From assembly GCA_964501335.1 (NCBI GenBank), contig CAZCTC010000046.1:1-64000 (forward strand): a DNA stretch of 64,000 bases, written 5' to 3'. Each line of letters opens with the position of its first letter. Position 1 is the stretch's first letter. Source of the DNA: CAZCTC01 sp964501335. Lineage in GTDB: Bacteria > Chloroflexota > Anaerolineae > B4-G1 > SLSP01. A program made the translations under genes and the position numbers. Positions 16,906 to 25,557 of the stretch are shown here, piece by piece. The notes under the pieces are model-generated. The model did not search any database, was not told the DNA's origin, and saw only the letters and a list, made by a program, of their open reading frames with translations.

Positions 16906-16975
16906 TCATCCTTCGGGGTGCTCCCCTGCATGACCTTCTGTCCTGAAAATAGGCCTCTATGGTAAGGCCCCGGCC

Positions 16976-17085
16976 TTATAGCGTCCCGCAAATGGCACTT
17001 CCCCCGTAAAACACGACGCGCTGGATCGGAAGAGAGAGTTTTTTTGTTGATGTTTTGGTGCGCCTCAGAAGGCGCACCAAAACAT
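16976..17085 (-). repeat. Dispersed hairpin element (reverse, complete flank)
   Basis: AGCGTCCCGCAA ... GACGCGCTGGATCGGAAGAGAGAG then hairpin 17050-17085 (ATGTTTTGGTGCGCCT and complement). The same stem recurs at 35125-35160. Confidence 0.75.
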
Positions 17086-17261
17086 ATCCTTCTTCCAGAG
17101 CCGCCCCGGCGACGCGGGCTGTCTACTGTCTACTGTCTACTTGCTACTGTCTACTTGCTTTGGCCTTTTTCCAGAGCCGCCCCGGCAACACGCTCTAAGC
17201 CCTCCCCCTCATCTCAATGCCGGCCGCGCATCTTCGCCACGAATCTCCTGGAAGCGCGTTA

Positions 17262-17320
17262 CACCTGTACAACTGCATGGTGCGAAGCAGGGATGGGGAG
17301 GGGGCCGGCGCGCAAAAACA
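17262..17320 (-). repeat. Truncated dispersed hairpin element
   Basis: Carries the TGGTGCGAAGCAGG flank but only one arm of the stem (GGCGCGCAAAAACATA), so the hairpin cannot form; it looks like a decayed copy. Confidence 0.5.
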
Positions 17321-17435
17321 TACCCTTCTTCCAGAGCCGCCCCGGCGACGCGGGCTGTCTACTGTCTACTTGCTACTGTCTACTTTCTTTGGCCTTTTCC
17401 AGAGCCGCTCCGGAGCAATAACAACTTACCCTTTT

Positions 17436-17464
17436 TAGAAGTCCATGCTACAATAACTCTGCAT
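17436..17464 (+). promoter_or_regulatory. Promoter of the PAS-STAS gene
   Basis: TTACCC (17436-17441), 17 bp, TACAAT (17459-17464), about 37 bases before the ATG. Confidence 0.4.
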
Positions 17465-17500
17465 AATGGGGTTCTCCACTGAGGTTCAAGGAGATAATAA

Positions 17501-18742
17501 ATGGAAGTAAAAGAAATCGCCACCCAACTGGCCGCCGCCCAGGCCCGCATTGCCGAGTTAGAAGCGGAAAATGCCCGGCTTGAACGCTTCAAAGAAATCG
17601 CCGAACACTCTGACAGCATCATCACCCTGATCGGCCCCGACGGTTCCCGACTCTATCAAAGCCCCGCCATCACCCGCATCACCGGTTATGATGAAAACGA
17701 CCTTTCAGGCCTGGGAACCTTTGCCCATATTCATCCTGATGATTTACCTTCCATCCAGCAAACTCTGGCAGAATTGCTCCAAGACCCGCAAGGCAGCCGC
17801 ACTGTCGAATATCGGTATCTGCGCAAAAACGGCACCATCGCCCATGTTCAAACTGTCGCCCAGAACCTGCTGCATATACCAAAACTTCAAGCCGTCCTGG
17901 CCAACACCTATATCACCACCGAACAAAAAGAGATTGAAATCACCCTCCAGGAAAGCGAAGCCAACCTGCGAACCGTCTTTGAGAACATGCAGGACACCTT
18001 TTATCGTACCGATATTCAGGGTAACCTCATTATGGTGTCGCCTTCAGCGGCCATCCTGTTGGGCTATAATTCTCCTAAAGAAATGTACGGCATCAATATC
18101 GCTAAAGAGCATTACGCCTATCCGGAAAACCGACAGGCGTTGTTGAAGGAATTGAAAGAAAAAGGACGGGTAACCGATTACGAGGTTGTCTTGCGGCGCC
18201 GGGATGGCAGTCAACTCACCGTCAGCACCAATTCCGCCTACTACCGCAACCGATTCGGTGAGATTGCCGGCGTGGAAGGTATCTTCCGCGATATCACAGC
18301 CCGCAAACAGGCCGATGCCGAACGCGAAAAACTCCAACAACAGATCATTGAGGCCCAACAACGAGCCATCAAAGAACTGGCCGCGCCGATTATTCCGATC
18401 ACCGATCGCATCCTGGCCATGCCCTTGATCGGCAGCATCGATACTCTCCGCGCCCGCGACATTATGCACGGATTGCTGGGCGGAATCGGCCATTACCATG
18501 CCCGAGTGATCATTCTTGATATCACGGGAGTCCCCATCATCGACAGCAATATCGCCGACCATCTCAATAAGGCCATCCAGGCAGCCCGGCTCAAAGGCGC
18601 CACCGTCATTATCACGGGAATTTCTGATGCGGTCGCAGAGGAAATCGTCGACCTGGGATTGGATTGGAGCAATATCGAAACCCATCGGGATTTGCAAAGC
18701 GGGCTCCAGGCCGCTCACCGCCTTCTAAAAACCGATCGCTAA
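17501..18742 (+). CDS. RsbR-like PAS-PAS-STAS regulator
   Basis: 413 aa with an AAGGAGATAAT ribosome site. A short N-terminal coiled coil (5-32) precedes two PAS domains (about 33-150 and 155-275, with DGSRLYQSPAITRITGY and VEGIFRDITARKQAD), a linker coiled coil (280-300), and a C-terminal STAS domain (about 305-405). The STAS domain contains VIILDITGVPIIDSNIADHL, matching the RsbR/RsbS stressosome type. Such proteins pass a sensed signal through STAS phosphorylation to RsbT-like switch kinases. No rsbS, rsbT or sigma factor gene is nearby. The convergent neighbour is a MEDS-PAS kinase-like protein, which may be a partner (inference). Confidence 0.85.
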   Translation: MEVKEIATQLAAAQARIAELEAENARLERFKEIAEHSDSIITLIGPDGSRLYQSPAITRITGYDENDLSGLGTFAHIHPDDLPSIQQTLAELLQDPQGSRTVEYRYLRKNGTIAHVQTVAQNLLHIPKLQAVLANTYITTEQKEIEITLQESEANLRTVFENMQDTFYRTDIQGNLIMVSPSAAILLGYNSPKEMYGINIAKEHYAYPENRQALLKELKEKGRVTDYEVVLRRRDGSQLTVSTNSAYYRNRFGEIAGVEGIFRDITARKQADAEREKLQQQIIEAQQRAIKELAAPIIPITDRILAMPLIGSIDTLRARDIMHGLLGGIGHYHARVIILDITGVPIIDSNIADHLNKAIQAARLKGATVIITGISDAVAEEIVDLGLDWSNIETHRDLQSGLQAAHRLLKTDR

Positions 18743-18820
18743 GGGGTCGTAAAAGAATAACTTCCCGATTTTTTACAGCGTTTTCCCCTGGAAATTCGGG
18801 AACTTATAAAATTACAGACC
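18743..18820. repeat. Imperfect inverted repeat between convergent genes
   Basis: GGGGTCGTAAAAGAATAACTT...CCCGATTTTTT on the plus strand resembles AGGGTCTGTAATTTTATAAG...TTCCCGAATTTCC on the minus strand, giving arms of about 32 bp with several mismatches. It may act as a two-way terminator; it does not belong to the main hairpin family. Confidence 0.35.
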
Positions 18821-20509
18821 CTAACCCTTGAGCGGATCTAATACCAGGGGCAACCGCACCGTAAAGGTTGCCCCTTGATGTAAACCGTCACTCGCCACCA
18901 TAATCATCCCCTCATGCAACTCCACCAGCGACTTCACAAGAGCCAGACTCACGCCCCCCCCAGAATTCATCCAGGAGGTTCCGTTCAACTCTCCATAAAA
19001 ACGATCAAAAACATGCCGTAAATTTTCCGGTTCGATTCCCGCTCCGGTATGGCGTATCTGTAAAATGGCATACTCAACATCCCCACTCAAACTGACTTCA
19101 ATCCGATCGCCGGACAGGGTGGACTGAAAAGCTCTGGTAATTAAATTCCCCAGGATCTGTTGTAACCGCACGGCATCCACCCGGACCATCACAACCTCAT
19201 CAGGAAGACTCCATTCCAGCTTAATTCCTCGCTCATTACCCACGGCCTGCGCCCCCAGACAGACAAAATGAACAATCGAACGGATATCCTGCACTTCGGG
19301 TGTGACTCGCAATACTCCGGCTGCCAGAGCCGCCGCATCCAGCAAATCATCGATCAACCGCTGCTGAGTTTTAGTCCCCTGCAAAATCAAATCCAAAGCA
19401 CGATGAATCACCCCCGGATCAGCGGTCTCCTGCGCCATCAAGGCCCAGCCGCGAATGGTAGCCAGAGGGGCTCGCAAATCATGGGAAACCATCGCCAGAA
19501 ACCGATCCTTGATCTGGTCGGCCGCCCTCAACCGGGTCAAATCCTGACCGATCAAAATCGCCCCGACCACACCCCCATCTTCCATCTGAACCGGCGTCGT
19601 ATCAAACATCACCGGAATACAGTATTCATCCTGCTGAACAAAATTCAATTCCAGATCTCGAATCATCTCCCCACGCAAGGCCCGCGCCATAGGACATTGA
19701 TCCGGGTCCAATACCCGGCCCGTCCGAGGATCCACTAAAGATTGCTCTACCGCTACCGTCTGCCACATTTCCCCAACCAAGGGGCGCTGCCAGAGTTTTC
19801 GAGCCGCCTCATTGGCCATCTGAATCTGCCCCTCTCTATTGGAAAAAATCACGGGCAAAGGAATTGTATCTAAAACCGTCTCCAATTCTCTTGCCAAAGC
19901 CGGCGGCTTCTCTCGCGGTTCGCCGGCCTCTGATTCCACCCGGCGCCGATAAGCAAGGTCCTCAATTCCAAGACTCTCCCCCCCGGTCCGCAACTTCGGT
20001 GCCGCCACCAGCAGCAAATGAGAAGACAAGAGCGACCACCATTGAGCATCTGTCAAATCGTCGCGACGAAAAGAACAGAGCACGGTACACAATTGCCCGT
20101 TCAACCCTTCATCCAAAGCCGCCTCAAGCTCCGGATCCCCTCGAATATTACGGCCGGCCTCATCGACACAATCACATCCGATCGCAATCCACAGTCCCCG
20201 ATATCCTTCCATCAACGCCTGATCGATCTCCTGACGCACCCAGGCCGTCAGCTGGGAAGCCGTCATAGGGATGGGGAATCCTGATAAAAAAACCAACTGG
20301 TCGGGATGACTCAAAGATGCCCGGGATTCTCTCTTTTCAGTCAAACGCATCTGCAATTGAGGAATTAAATCATCGGAAGTAATCAAACAGACCTTCTCAT
20401 CCTGTTGCAATCCGCTCAATATAAACAAGGTCAGAACATAGATAAGTTCCTCAAGGCCTTGATAAATAACCCCGATATGCATTCCCGACTTCCAGGTCAT
20501 TCTTTCCAT
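18821..20509 (-). CDS. MEDS-PAS histidine-kinase-like sensor with degenerate ATP site
   Basis: 562 aa from the ATG at 20509, which has an AGGAGGGG ribosome site; an in-frame ATG 30 bases upstream lacks one. An N-terminal MEDS-like domain (HIGVIYQGLEELIYVLTLF) found in DcmR-type sensors is followed by a PAS domain (about 220-325) and a HisKA module with H343 in AMVSHDLRAP. The HATPase part is odd. The N-box reads NLITRAFQST, with Arg459 where the Mg-binding Asn is expected. The G1 box reads IRHTGAGI, with His487 for the Asp that contacts adenine, and the G2 box is GGGVSLAL. It may therefore be a pseudokinase or act through a partner. No response regulator is adjacent. Confidence 0.8.
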   Translation of the reverse strand: MERMTWKSGMHIGVIYQGLEELIYVLTLFILSGLQQDEKVCLITSDDLIPQLQMRLTEKRESRASLSHPDQLVFLSGFPIPMTASQLTAWVRQEIDQALMEGYRGLWIAIGCDCVDEAGRNIRGDPELEAALDEGLNGQLCTVLCSFRRDDLTDAQWWSLLSSHLLLVAAPKLRTGGESLGIEDLAYRRRVESEAGEPREKPPALARELETVLDTIPLPVIFSNREGQIQMANEAARKLWQRPLVGEMWQTVAVEQSLVDPRTGRVLDPDQCPMARALRGEMIRDLELNFVQQDEYCIPVMFDTTPVQMEDGGVVGAILIGQDLTRLRAADQIKDRFLAMVSHDLRAPLATIRGWALMAQETADPGVIHRALDLILQGTKTQQRLIDDLLDAAALAAGVLRVTPEVQDIRSIVHFVCLGAQAVGNERGIKLEWSLPDEVVMVRVDAVRLQQILGNLITRAFQSTLSGDRIEVSLSGDVEYAILQIRHTGAGIEPENLRHVFDRFYGELNGTSWMNSGGGVSLALVKSLVELHEGMIMVASDGLHQGATFTVRLPLVLDPLKG

Positions 20510-20744
20510 TAATCCCCTCCTGCCCCTCGGCTCCGACATTAAAGAAAAAGTTCTATACCCGTTCAGTCTAGTCGATTTAAAAAGAAAAAGGAAGAGGATT
20601 TTACTGCAAAAGACAAACGGGAGGTAACAATTTTCGACCTGTGAGGTTAGCCTGAAAAATGAGAGAGAAAAAAGCCGGTTGTAGAATGAAAAAACTGTAC
20701 AGATAACAAAAAAACGGTCTGGAATAATCCAGACCGTTTCTAAA
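20510..20744. other. Short intergenic region with solo AACCTGTG-type module
   Basis: Contains TTTTCGACCTGTGAGGTTAG at about 20629-20648 followed by GCCTGAAAAATGAGAGAGAAAAAAGCC, the leading module of the dispersed element without its hairpin, then the tRNA-Lys terminator. Confidence 0.5.
20709..20740 (-). terminator. Intrinsic terminator of tRNA-Lys
   Basis: Minus strand ACGGTCTGG-ATTATT-CCAGACCGT followed by a run of seven T. Confidence 0.85.
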
Positions 20745-20818
20745 TGACCCGCACAGGACTCGAACCTGTAACCAAGGGATTAAGAGTCCCCTGCTCTACC
20801 GAATTGAGCTAGCGGGCC
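20745..20818 (-). tRNA. tRNA-Lys (anticodon CTT)
   Basis: 74 nt cloverleaf on the minus strand: acceptor GGCCCGC paired with GCGGGTC and A discriminator; D-arm GCTC..GAGC; anticodon loop CTCTTAA giving CTT; T-arm with GGTTCGAGTCC. No encoded CCA. A terminator follows directly. Confidence 0.95.
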
Positions 20819-20974
20819 GAGGAAGTGTCTATCCCCGCGCGCTGCGATATTCTACCATATATCGAAATATTGGCAAGTAAACAAATCCCCCCCTCCTCCA
20901 CCAGAGAACTCTCTCCCCAATTCCCTTCAAATCCATGATTTCGCACTGACAATGCGAAACCATCAAAAAAACAC

Positions 20975-21036
20975 TCCCCCATCCCGTGCGTCGCAACTCA
21001 CCCAAAACACTCCTTCTACGGAACGCTAAAAATACC
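20975..21036 (+). repeat. Dispersed element flank without hairpin
   Basis: CCCATCCCGTGCGTCGCAAC...TACGGAACGCTAAAAA, matching the 3' half of the hairpin element that follows at 21095-21204, but with no stem. Confidence 0.55.
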
Positions 21037-21094
21037 CACCGACAGATAAGAATTTCCTATGCAAATGCCCTGAAAAACAGGCTTAACAAAAACC

Positions 21095-21204
21095 CATATT
21101 TTGGGCGGCTTTCCCAAGCCGCCCAAAATATGAATAAAAAAGTCTCTCCCTCCATCCCGCGCGTCGCAACTCACCCAAAACACCCCTTCTGCGGGACGCT
21201 AAAA
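21095..21204 (+). repeat. Dispersed hairpin element
   Basis: Hairpin 21095-21132 (CATATTTTGGGCGGCTT and complement), AATAAAAAAGTCTCTCCCTCC, CCGCGCGTCGC and TGCGGGACGCTAAAA. It ends just before the uppP promoter. Confidence 0.75.
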
Positions 21205-21210
21205 CGTTCC

Positions 21211-21250
21211 TTGCCATTCCTACCGAGACTGGTATCATTACCGCCAGTCT
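21211..21250 (+). promoter_or_regulatory. uppP promoter with overlapping inverted repeat
   Basis: TTGCCA (21211-21216), 16 bp, TATCAT (21233-21238). AGACTGG (21226-21232) and CCAGTCT (21244-21250) flank the -10 and could be an operator or a short 5' hairpin. Confidence 0.5.
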
Positions 21251-21270
21251 CTTCGGGAGGTAATCTATCT

Positions 21271-22077
21271 ATGTCAATATTCCAGGCGATCATCCTTGGT
21301 ATCATTCAAGGCGCCACCGAATTCCTGCCGGTCAGCAGCTCCGGCCACCTGGTCATCATCCCCCGCTGGTTGGGCTGGCCCGACCCCGGTCTCTCCCTGG
21401 ATGTAATCCTGCATCTGGCTACCATGATCGCCGTGGTAGTCTACTTCCGCAAAGATATCTACCACCTCATCCTCGCCGGCTGGAACGGACTCCGGCAACG
21501 ACAGTTCAACACCCCGGAAATGCAACTGATCCTGGCCCTGATCATCGGTACAATTCCCGGCGCGCTCGCCGGCGTCTTCCTCAAAGACTGGATCGAAGGA
21601 TTCTTCTCCGCTCCACAAATGGTCGGCTTCTTTCTCATCCTTACCGCCATCGTACTGACCGTCTCCGAGCAAATGAAACACCAGGAGCGCACCATCGAAT
21701 CGATTACCTGGTTGGACGGATTGCTCATCGGCCTGGCCCAGGGCATCGCAGTCCTGCCCGGCCTCAGCCGCTCCGGTTCCACCATCGCCGCCGGTCTGGT
21801 TCGCGGCTTTCAACGCCCGGAAGCCGCCCGCTTCAGCTTCCTGCTCTCTATCCCCATCATCCTCGGCTCCGGCGGCTACGAAATCTTCAAAGCCCTCCGC
21901 CACGGCATAGGGACCCTTGACCCGGTTCCCACCCTGGCCGGCTTCTGCGCCGCTCTCATCACCGGCTACATCGCCATCGCCGGCCTCTTAGCCCTCATTC
22001 GCCGTCAGAGCCTCTGGCCCTTTGCCCTCTACTGCGCCATTCTCGGCTCGGCCGTCGTCATAGGATTGATTCCATGA
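21271..22077 (+). CDS. uppP: Undecaprenyl-diphosphate phosphatase (UppP/BacA)
   Basis: 268 aa from the ATG at 21271, which has a CGGGAGGTAA ribosome site; upstream in-frame codons belong to the repeat region. The two UppP signatures are present: GATEFLPVSSSGHL (about 12-25) and PGLSRSGSTI (about 163-172), with about eight membrane helices. It dephosphorylates undecaprenyl diphosphate at the membrane, recycling the lipid carrier for cell-envelope glycans. The stop overlaps the start of the PBP lipoprotein gene by 4 bases (ATGA), so the two are translationally coupled. Confidence 0.95.
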   Translation: MSIFQAIILGIIQGATEFLPVSSSGHLVIIPRWLGWPDPGLSLDVILHLATMIAVVVYFRKDIYHLILAGWNGLRQRQFNTPEMQLILALIIGTIPGALAGVFLKDWIEGFFSAPQMVGFFLILTAIVLTVSEQMKHQERTIESITWLDGLLIGLAQGIAVLPGLSRSGSTIAAGLVRGFQRPEAARFSFLLSIPIILGSGGYEIFKALRHGIGTLDPVPTLAGFCAALITGYIAIAGLLALIRRQSLWPFALYCAILGSAVVIGLIP

Positions 22078-22907
22078 AACGTTGGGGCTGGATTCTCCTG
22101 CTGCTGGGATTGGTCGCCTGTCAGGGCTCTCTGACACCAGCCCCCTTGCCGACAACCACACCGTTGCCCGCGGAGTCCGAACCCCAAACCCTGCGCATCA
22201 TCTGTCCCGAAACCATCCACACCTTAATGCTGACCCTGGCAACCGCCTACCGCCAGCAAGACCCCACCACCGACATCATCGTCATCGAGCGCGACGATCA
22301 ACTGATCCCGGCCGCTCTGGACCAAAAAGCAGCAGAAATCGGCGCCACCCTATGGATTCCCACCTCGGTCCCAACCAATACCTGGACCCAACCCTTTGCC
22401 AATGAAGCCCTCGCCGTAGTCGTCAATCCCCAGAACGGCCTTCCCGGCATCACACTCGATCAACTACGTCAACTGTACCAGGGTCGGGTAGAAGACTGGG
22501 CTCCGTGGGGTGGACTTCCGGGCAATCCACAACTGATCAGCAGAGAAGAAGAAGCCGGAGAATATGGCTGGTTTCAAGAACAGGTCATGGGAGATGGCCG
22601 CGTCGCCTTGATCGCCCTGCTCGCTCCCACCAGTGAATCGGTCCTCTCCCTGGTCGCCGAAGAACCGCTGGCCGTCGGTTACGTCACAACCGGCCGGCTT
22701 GACGGCCGGGTCCGCGTCCTGGCCATCGAAAGCGTCCCGCCCACCGCGCAAACTCTGGCCGCCGGGCTCTACCCCCTCACCCATCCCGTCTCCTTCATCA
22801 GCATTGGAGAACCTCATGGCGCCGCCCGGCCCTTCATCCAATGGGTTCTCAGCCCCGCCGGCCAGACCGTCATCGAACAACAAGGGCTCTATCCCCTGCA
22901 AAAATAA
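22074..22907 (+). CDS. PstS-like substrate-binding lipoprotein
   Basis: 277 aa. Signal peptide with lipobox LVAC (C16), then a Thr/Pro linker and a PBP-like domain (about 40-275) with NGLPGITLDQLRQLYQG, typical of phosphate/anion-binding PstS-type proteins. It has no ABC permease partner here. It overlaps uppP by 4 bases. The pairing hints at sensing or binding of phosphate released by UppP on the outer face, but this is inference; ligand is unknown. Confidence 0.75.
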   Translation: MKRWGWILLLLGLVACQGSLTPAPLPTTTPLPAESEPQTLRIICPETIHTLMLTLATAYRQQDPTTDIIVIERDDQLIPAALDQKAAEIGATLWIPTSVPTNTWTQPFANEALAVVVNPQNGLPGITLDQLRQLYQGRVEDWAPWGGLPGNPQLISREEEAGEYGWFQEQVMGDGRVALIALLAPTSESVLSLVAEEPLAVGYVTTGRLDGRVRVLAIESVPPTAQTLAAGLYPLTHPVSFISIGEPHGAARPFIQWVLSPAGQTVIEQQGLYPLQK

Positions 22908-22921
22908 TTTGTTATCTATAC

Positions 22922-22950
22922 ATTCGCGCGCCCCTATGGGGCGCGCGAAT
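22922..22950. repeat. Hairpin ATTCGCGCGCCCC
   Basis: Perfect 13-bp inverted repeat with minimal loop, 14 bp after the PBP gene, followed by AGACAAATAAAAAAAACG. A short member of the hairpin family; the CACAGAG-type repeat fragment follows at 23036-23080. Confidence 0.6.
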
Positions 22951-23095
22951 AGACAAATAAAAAAAACGCAATACCGCAAAAGTAACTCAGCGGCACACCA
23001 AAAGAAATACACCGCCGATCGAAGATATCGAAAATCATTGATCCCTCTCTGCGCCCTCCGCGTCTCTGCGTTAAAATCTGGTTTTACGTTTCCCC

Positions 23096-24556
23096 TCAAT
23101 TCGTCGGATTGAAATACCCATAGACCAGTGACCCGATCTCCTCAAAAGTCGGCTCGGCCTCTTCCCATACCAGCCATGCCGGCTGATAGAAAAAGACCGA
23201 AAGTACAAAATTTCCCCCCTTGCTGTAAACCGTAGCCACTTCAGCATGCGTACTCCCGGTCCACCCATGCAAATGCGCCACCCGGGCCTCCTCCGGCATC
23301 CCCGCCTGTAACAAAGCCCGCGGCCCGCTGCCGCCCTCCCCCATCCGCTCCAGCATATCCTGACATTCCTCACTCGTAAGCTCTTTGGGATAAAGCACCC
23401 GCAACATTCCGCCATCGTGGGAACATTGATAGAGCGCCTCCATCAACAACCCCGCTTCCAGAGGCGTAGTCTGATGGGCAGGATCAGGATCGGTGAAAAT
23501 ATCCGTCCGACTGTTCGCTGTCGTAGACTGCGTCGGCCACCCCTCTTCCGGCTCCTGACCATAAGACGCCAGAAAAAAAGTGTTGGGCAACTTCAATGCC
23601 TCCACAAAAGCCTTCACCGGTCCCACACCCGCCGTCACTACCCCATTGCCCAAAAAGCTCAAAACGCGATTGGAAACGGTGGGATCGCTCTCGGAAAAGG
23701 TCGCATTGATCAGTTCCCTCGTGGCCGGCTCCGGCTGAGAATTCTCTTTCTGATAAACCGCCAGGATCACCGGAATCTTCATCGCACTCAAACCGGAAAA
23801 AGCCACATCGCAGTTGTAACACAGCTCCTTCCCGGTCTGCAAATCTTTGACAAAGACCCCCGCCACCCCGGAAAAATCGGCCAGCTGTCCCTGTAAAGCC
23901 TCTTTCAAAATATCCATAGAGATCTCAGGAGCCGCCTCTTCATTAACAATCAGAGCCACATCCCGATCCACCGCAGAAAGCATAGCGGCAATCACCACCG
24001 GTCGCGAGGCATCCACATCGAGCATCGCCCCGGCCTTTGCCGGTCGAAAGGTCCCCGCCTCCGGTAAAGGCACCGGCGCCAGAGGAGGATGATCGTACTG
24101 CCGCGCCACCCGATTGAGAAAGGAATCCAATCGGGAACGGGTATAATTCAACACCACATAAGCTTCCGTCGCCGCCGGACGCCGCTGCAACACCTGATCG
24201 GTAACATAATTGAAAAATCCCTGAACCCCAAACTGCGGCTGCAGCGTCTGATCGATATTCGATTCCGTCGCTTCCCGATCAAGCGACAATTCCACCATCT
24301 CCGGCAACAATAAAATATCGTCCTCTTGATAATGTAAAATCACCGGCTGGGAAAAAGCCTTCTCCAGCTCATCCATGGCCTGATCCTTCGTCATTCCTCC
24401 CACCGACATCCCTGCCATCACCAATCCAGGAGGCAGCACCTTTTGACTGGATTGCCATCCTGTAAAAAACCAGGTTCCAGCCAGAACCAGAATCGTTACC
24501 ACGACCACAAAAAGCCAACCGGCTCCAGAGCTTCGTTCTCGCAACCTTTGCCTCAC
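23096..24556 (-). CDS. Membrane-anchored serine hydrolase (beta-lactamase-like, PG_binding_4)
   Basis: 486 aa, start GTG at 24556 (no ATG before residue 45; ribosome site weak). One N-terminal membrane anchor (14-33) is followed by a VanW-associated PG_binding_4-like region (about 40-215). The C-terminal class A beta-lactamase-like domain (about 230-480) has S-x-x-K as SAMK in SGLSAMKIPVIL and HGWTGS in place of KTG. Such proteins are penicillin-binding-protein-like peptidases or related hydrolases rather than secreted antibiotic-degrading enzymes. It stands alone on its strand; the element at 22922-22950 lies beyond its 3' end. Confidence 0.75.
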   Translation of the reverse strand: MRQRLRERSSGAGWLFVVVVTILVLAGTWFFTGWQSSQKVLPPGLVMAGMSVGGMTKDQAMDELEKAFSQPVILHYQEDDILLLPEMVELSLDREATESNIDQTLQPQFGVQGFFNYVTDQVLQRRPAATEAYVVLNYTRSRLDSFLNRVARQYDHPPLAPVPLPEAGTFRPAKAGAMLDVDASRPVVIAAMLSAVDRDVALIVNEEAAPEISMDILKEALQGQLADFSGVAGVFVKDLQTGKELCYNCDVAFSGLSAMKIPVILAVYQKENSQPEPATRELINATFSESDPTVSNRVLSFLGNGVVTAGVGPVKAFVEALKLPNTFFLASYGQEPEEGWPTQSTTANSRTDIFTDPDPAHQTTPLEAGLLMEALYQCSHDGGMLRVLYPKELTSEECQDMLERMGEGGSGPRALLQAGMPEEARVAHLHGWTGSTHAEVATVYSKGGNFVLSVFFYQPAWLVWEEAEPTFEEIGSLVYGYFNPTN

Positions 24557-24649
24557 TCTTGTTGATCAAAAAAAATAAAAAGTAACGTCTTACCCTATAC
24601 AGTTACCGACGCTAGTATAACCAGGAAGGAAACAGGCGTCAAATACACA

Positions 24650-24693
24650 GAGAGTTTTTTGTTTCTGTTTCGCACCGGAAGTGCGAAAACAGA
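24650..24693 (-). repeat. Dispersed hairpin element (reverse, short)
   Basis: AGAGTTTTTTGTT then hairpin 24664-24693 (TCTGTTTCGCAC with AGTGCGAAAACAGA, one base bulged). Confidence 0.55.
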
Positions 24694-24793
24694 AGCCTTT
24701 TCCAAAAAGAATTTAAAATAAATCTCCTCTCTTCTGCTCTGTGCCCTCTGTGCCTCGGGGATGAAATCTCTTTTCATCTTTCCGGCTGCCCCC

Positions 24794-24849
24794 TTGACAA
24801 AGCCTCTTCCCAGCGGTACAATTTGACTACATTTACACAATTAGTCAAA
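24794..24849 (+). promoter_or_regulatory. Promoter and likely TetR auto-operator
   Basis: Consensus promoter TTGACA (24794-24799), 17 bp, TACAAT (24817-24822). The inverted repeat TTTGACTA (24822-24829) and TAGTCAAA (24842-24849) lies directly downstream, over the expected transcription start. Size and position fit an operator of the TetR protein encoded 9 bp later. Confidence 0.7.
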
Positions 24850-24857
24850 AGGTCAAT

Positions 24858-25547
24858 ATGTCACCAGCACGAATACCCGATCGCGAAATCCGAATTCTCG
24901 CCGCCGCCGGCCGCAACATCATCCATTTCGGCTACAACAAAACCACCATCGACGACATCGCCCGCGAAGCCGGCGTCTCCAAAGGGGCCATCTACCTTCA
25001 CTGGAAAAGCAAAGAAGAACTCTTTGCCGCCCTGCTGATCCACGAAATGGAACTCCTGCTGGATGACCTCAGCACCCGCATCACAGACGACCCCGAAGGA
25101 GGGACGCTCGCCCACATGTACCGCCACTCCCTGCTGGCCCTGCAAAATAACGCTCTGATTCGTGCCCTTTACACTCAAGACAGCCGCCTTTTGGGCGATT
25201 ACATGCGCCACCAGGCCACTTCACGCTACACCGAGCGCTTCCTGTTCGGCAAAACCTTCGTACAATTGCTCCAAAACGCCGGTCTGATCCGCACCGACCT
25301 CAGCCCGGCAGCCATCTCCTACCTGATGAGCATCATCTCCTACGGCTTCATCGGCATTGAAACCATCATCCCCGCCGCCGAAGCCCCCTCCCTGGAAGAA
25401 ATCACCGTCGCCTTAACCACCTTCATCCAGGACGGCCTCGCCCGCCCGGAGGGCGACAGCGCCGTCGGCAAACGCGCCCTCCTGGAGATGATCCGGCTGG
25501 TCAAACAACAATACCATCCAGAAAACCAATCAACCCACCCGCTCTGA
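24858..25547 (+). CDS. TetR/AcrR-family transcriptional regulator
   Basis: 229 aa. The N-terminal TetR DNA-binding domain (about 9-58) contains KTTIDDIAREAGVSKGAIYLHW, a strong match to the family helix-turn-helix; the rest is an all-helical ligand-binding domain. An AAAGG site precedes the ATG. A clear inverted repeat in its own promoter suggests autoregulation. A possible target is the downstream alpha/beta hydrolase gene, although 315 bp and two repeat elements separate them. Confidence 0.9.
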   Translation: MSPARIPDREIRILAAAGRNIIHFGYNKTTIDDIAREAGVSKGAIYLHWKSKEELFAALLIHEMELLLDDLSTRITDDPEGGTLAHMYRHSLLALQNNALIRALYTQDSRLLGDYMRHQATSRYTERFLFGKTFVQLLQNAGLIRTDLSPAAISYLMSIISYGFIGIETIIPAAEAPSLEEITVALTTFIQDGLARPEGDSAVGKRALLEMIRLVKQQYHPENQSTHPL

Positions 25548-25557
25548 AAAAAGCCTT

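Larger units (their letters stand above)
16432..17500 (+). other. Repeat-filled intergenic region, no supported gene
   Basis: 1069 bases holding several dispersed repeats: two full reversed hairpin elements (16449-16565, 16976-17085), a half copy (about 17262-17320), CTGTCCTGAAAATAGGCC-type repeats (near 16737-16775 and 16915-16955), a CACAGAG-rich repeat (16790-16905), and TCTACTGTCTACTTGC microsatellite-like runs joined to CCAGAGCCGCCCCGGC (about 17090-17185 and 17325-17410). Open frames here are byproducts of repeats. Confidence 0.65.

Noticed and set aside
20986..21270. N-terminal extension of UppP
   Set aside because: The extension is translated repeat sequence; promoter and ribosome site place the start at 21271.
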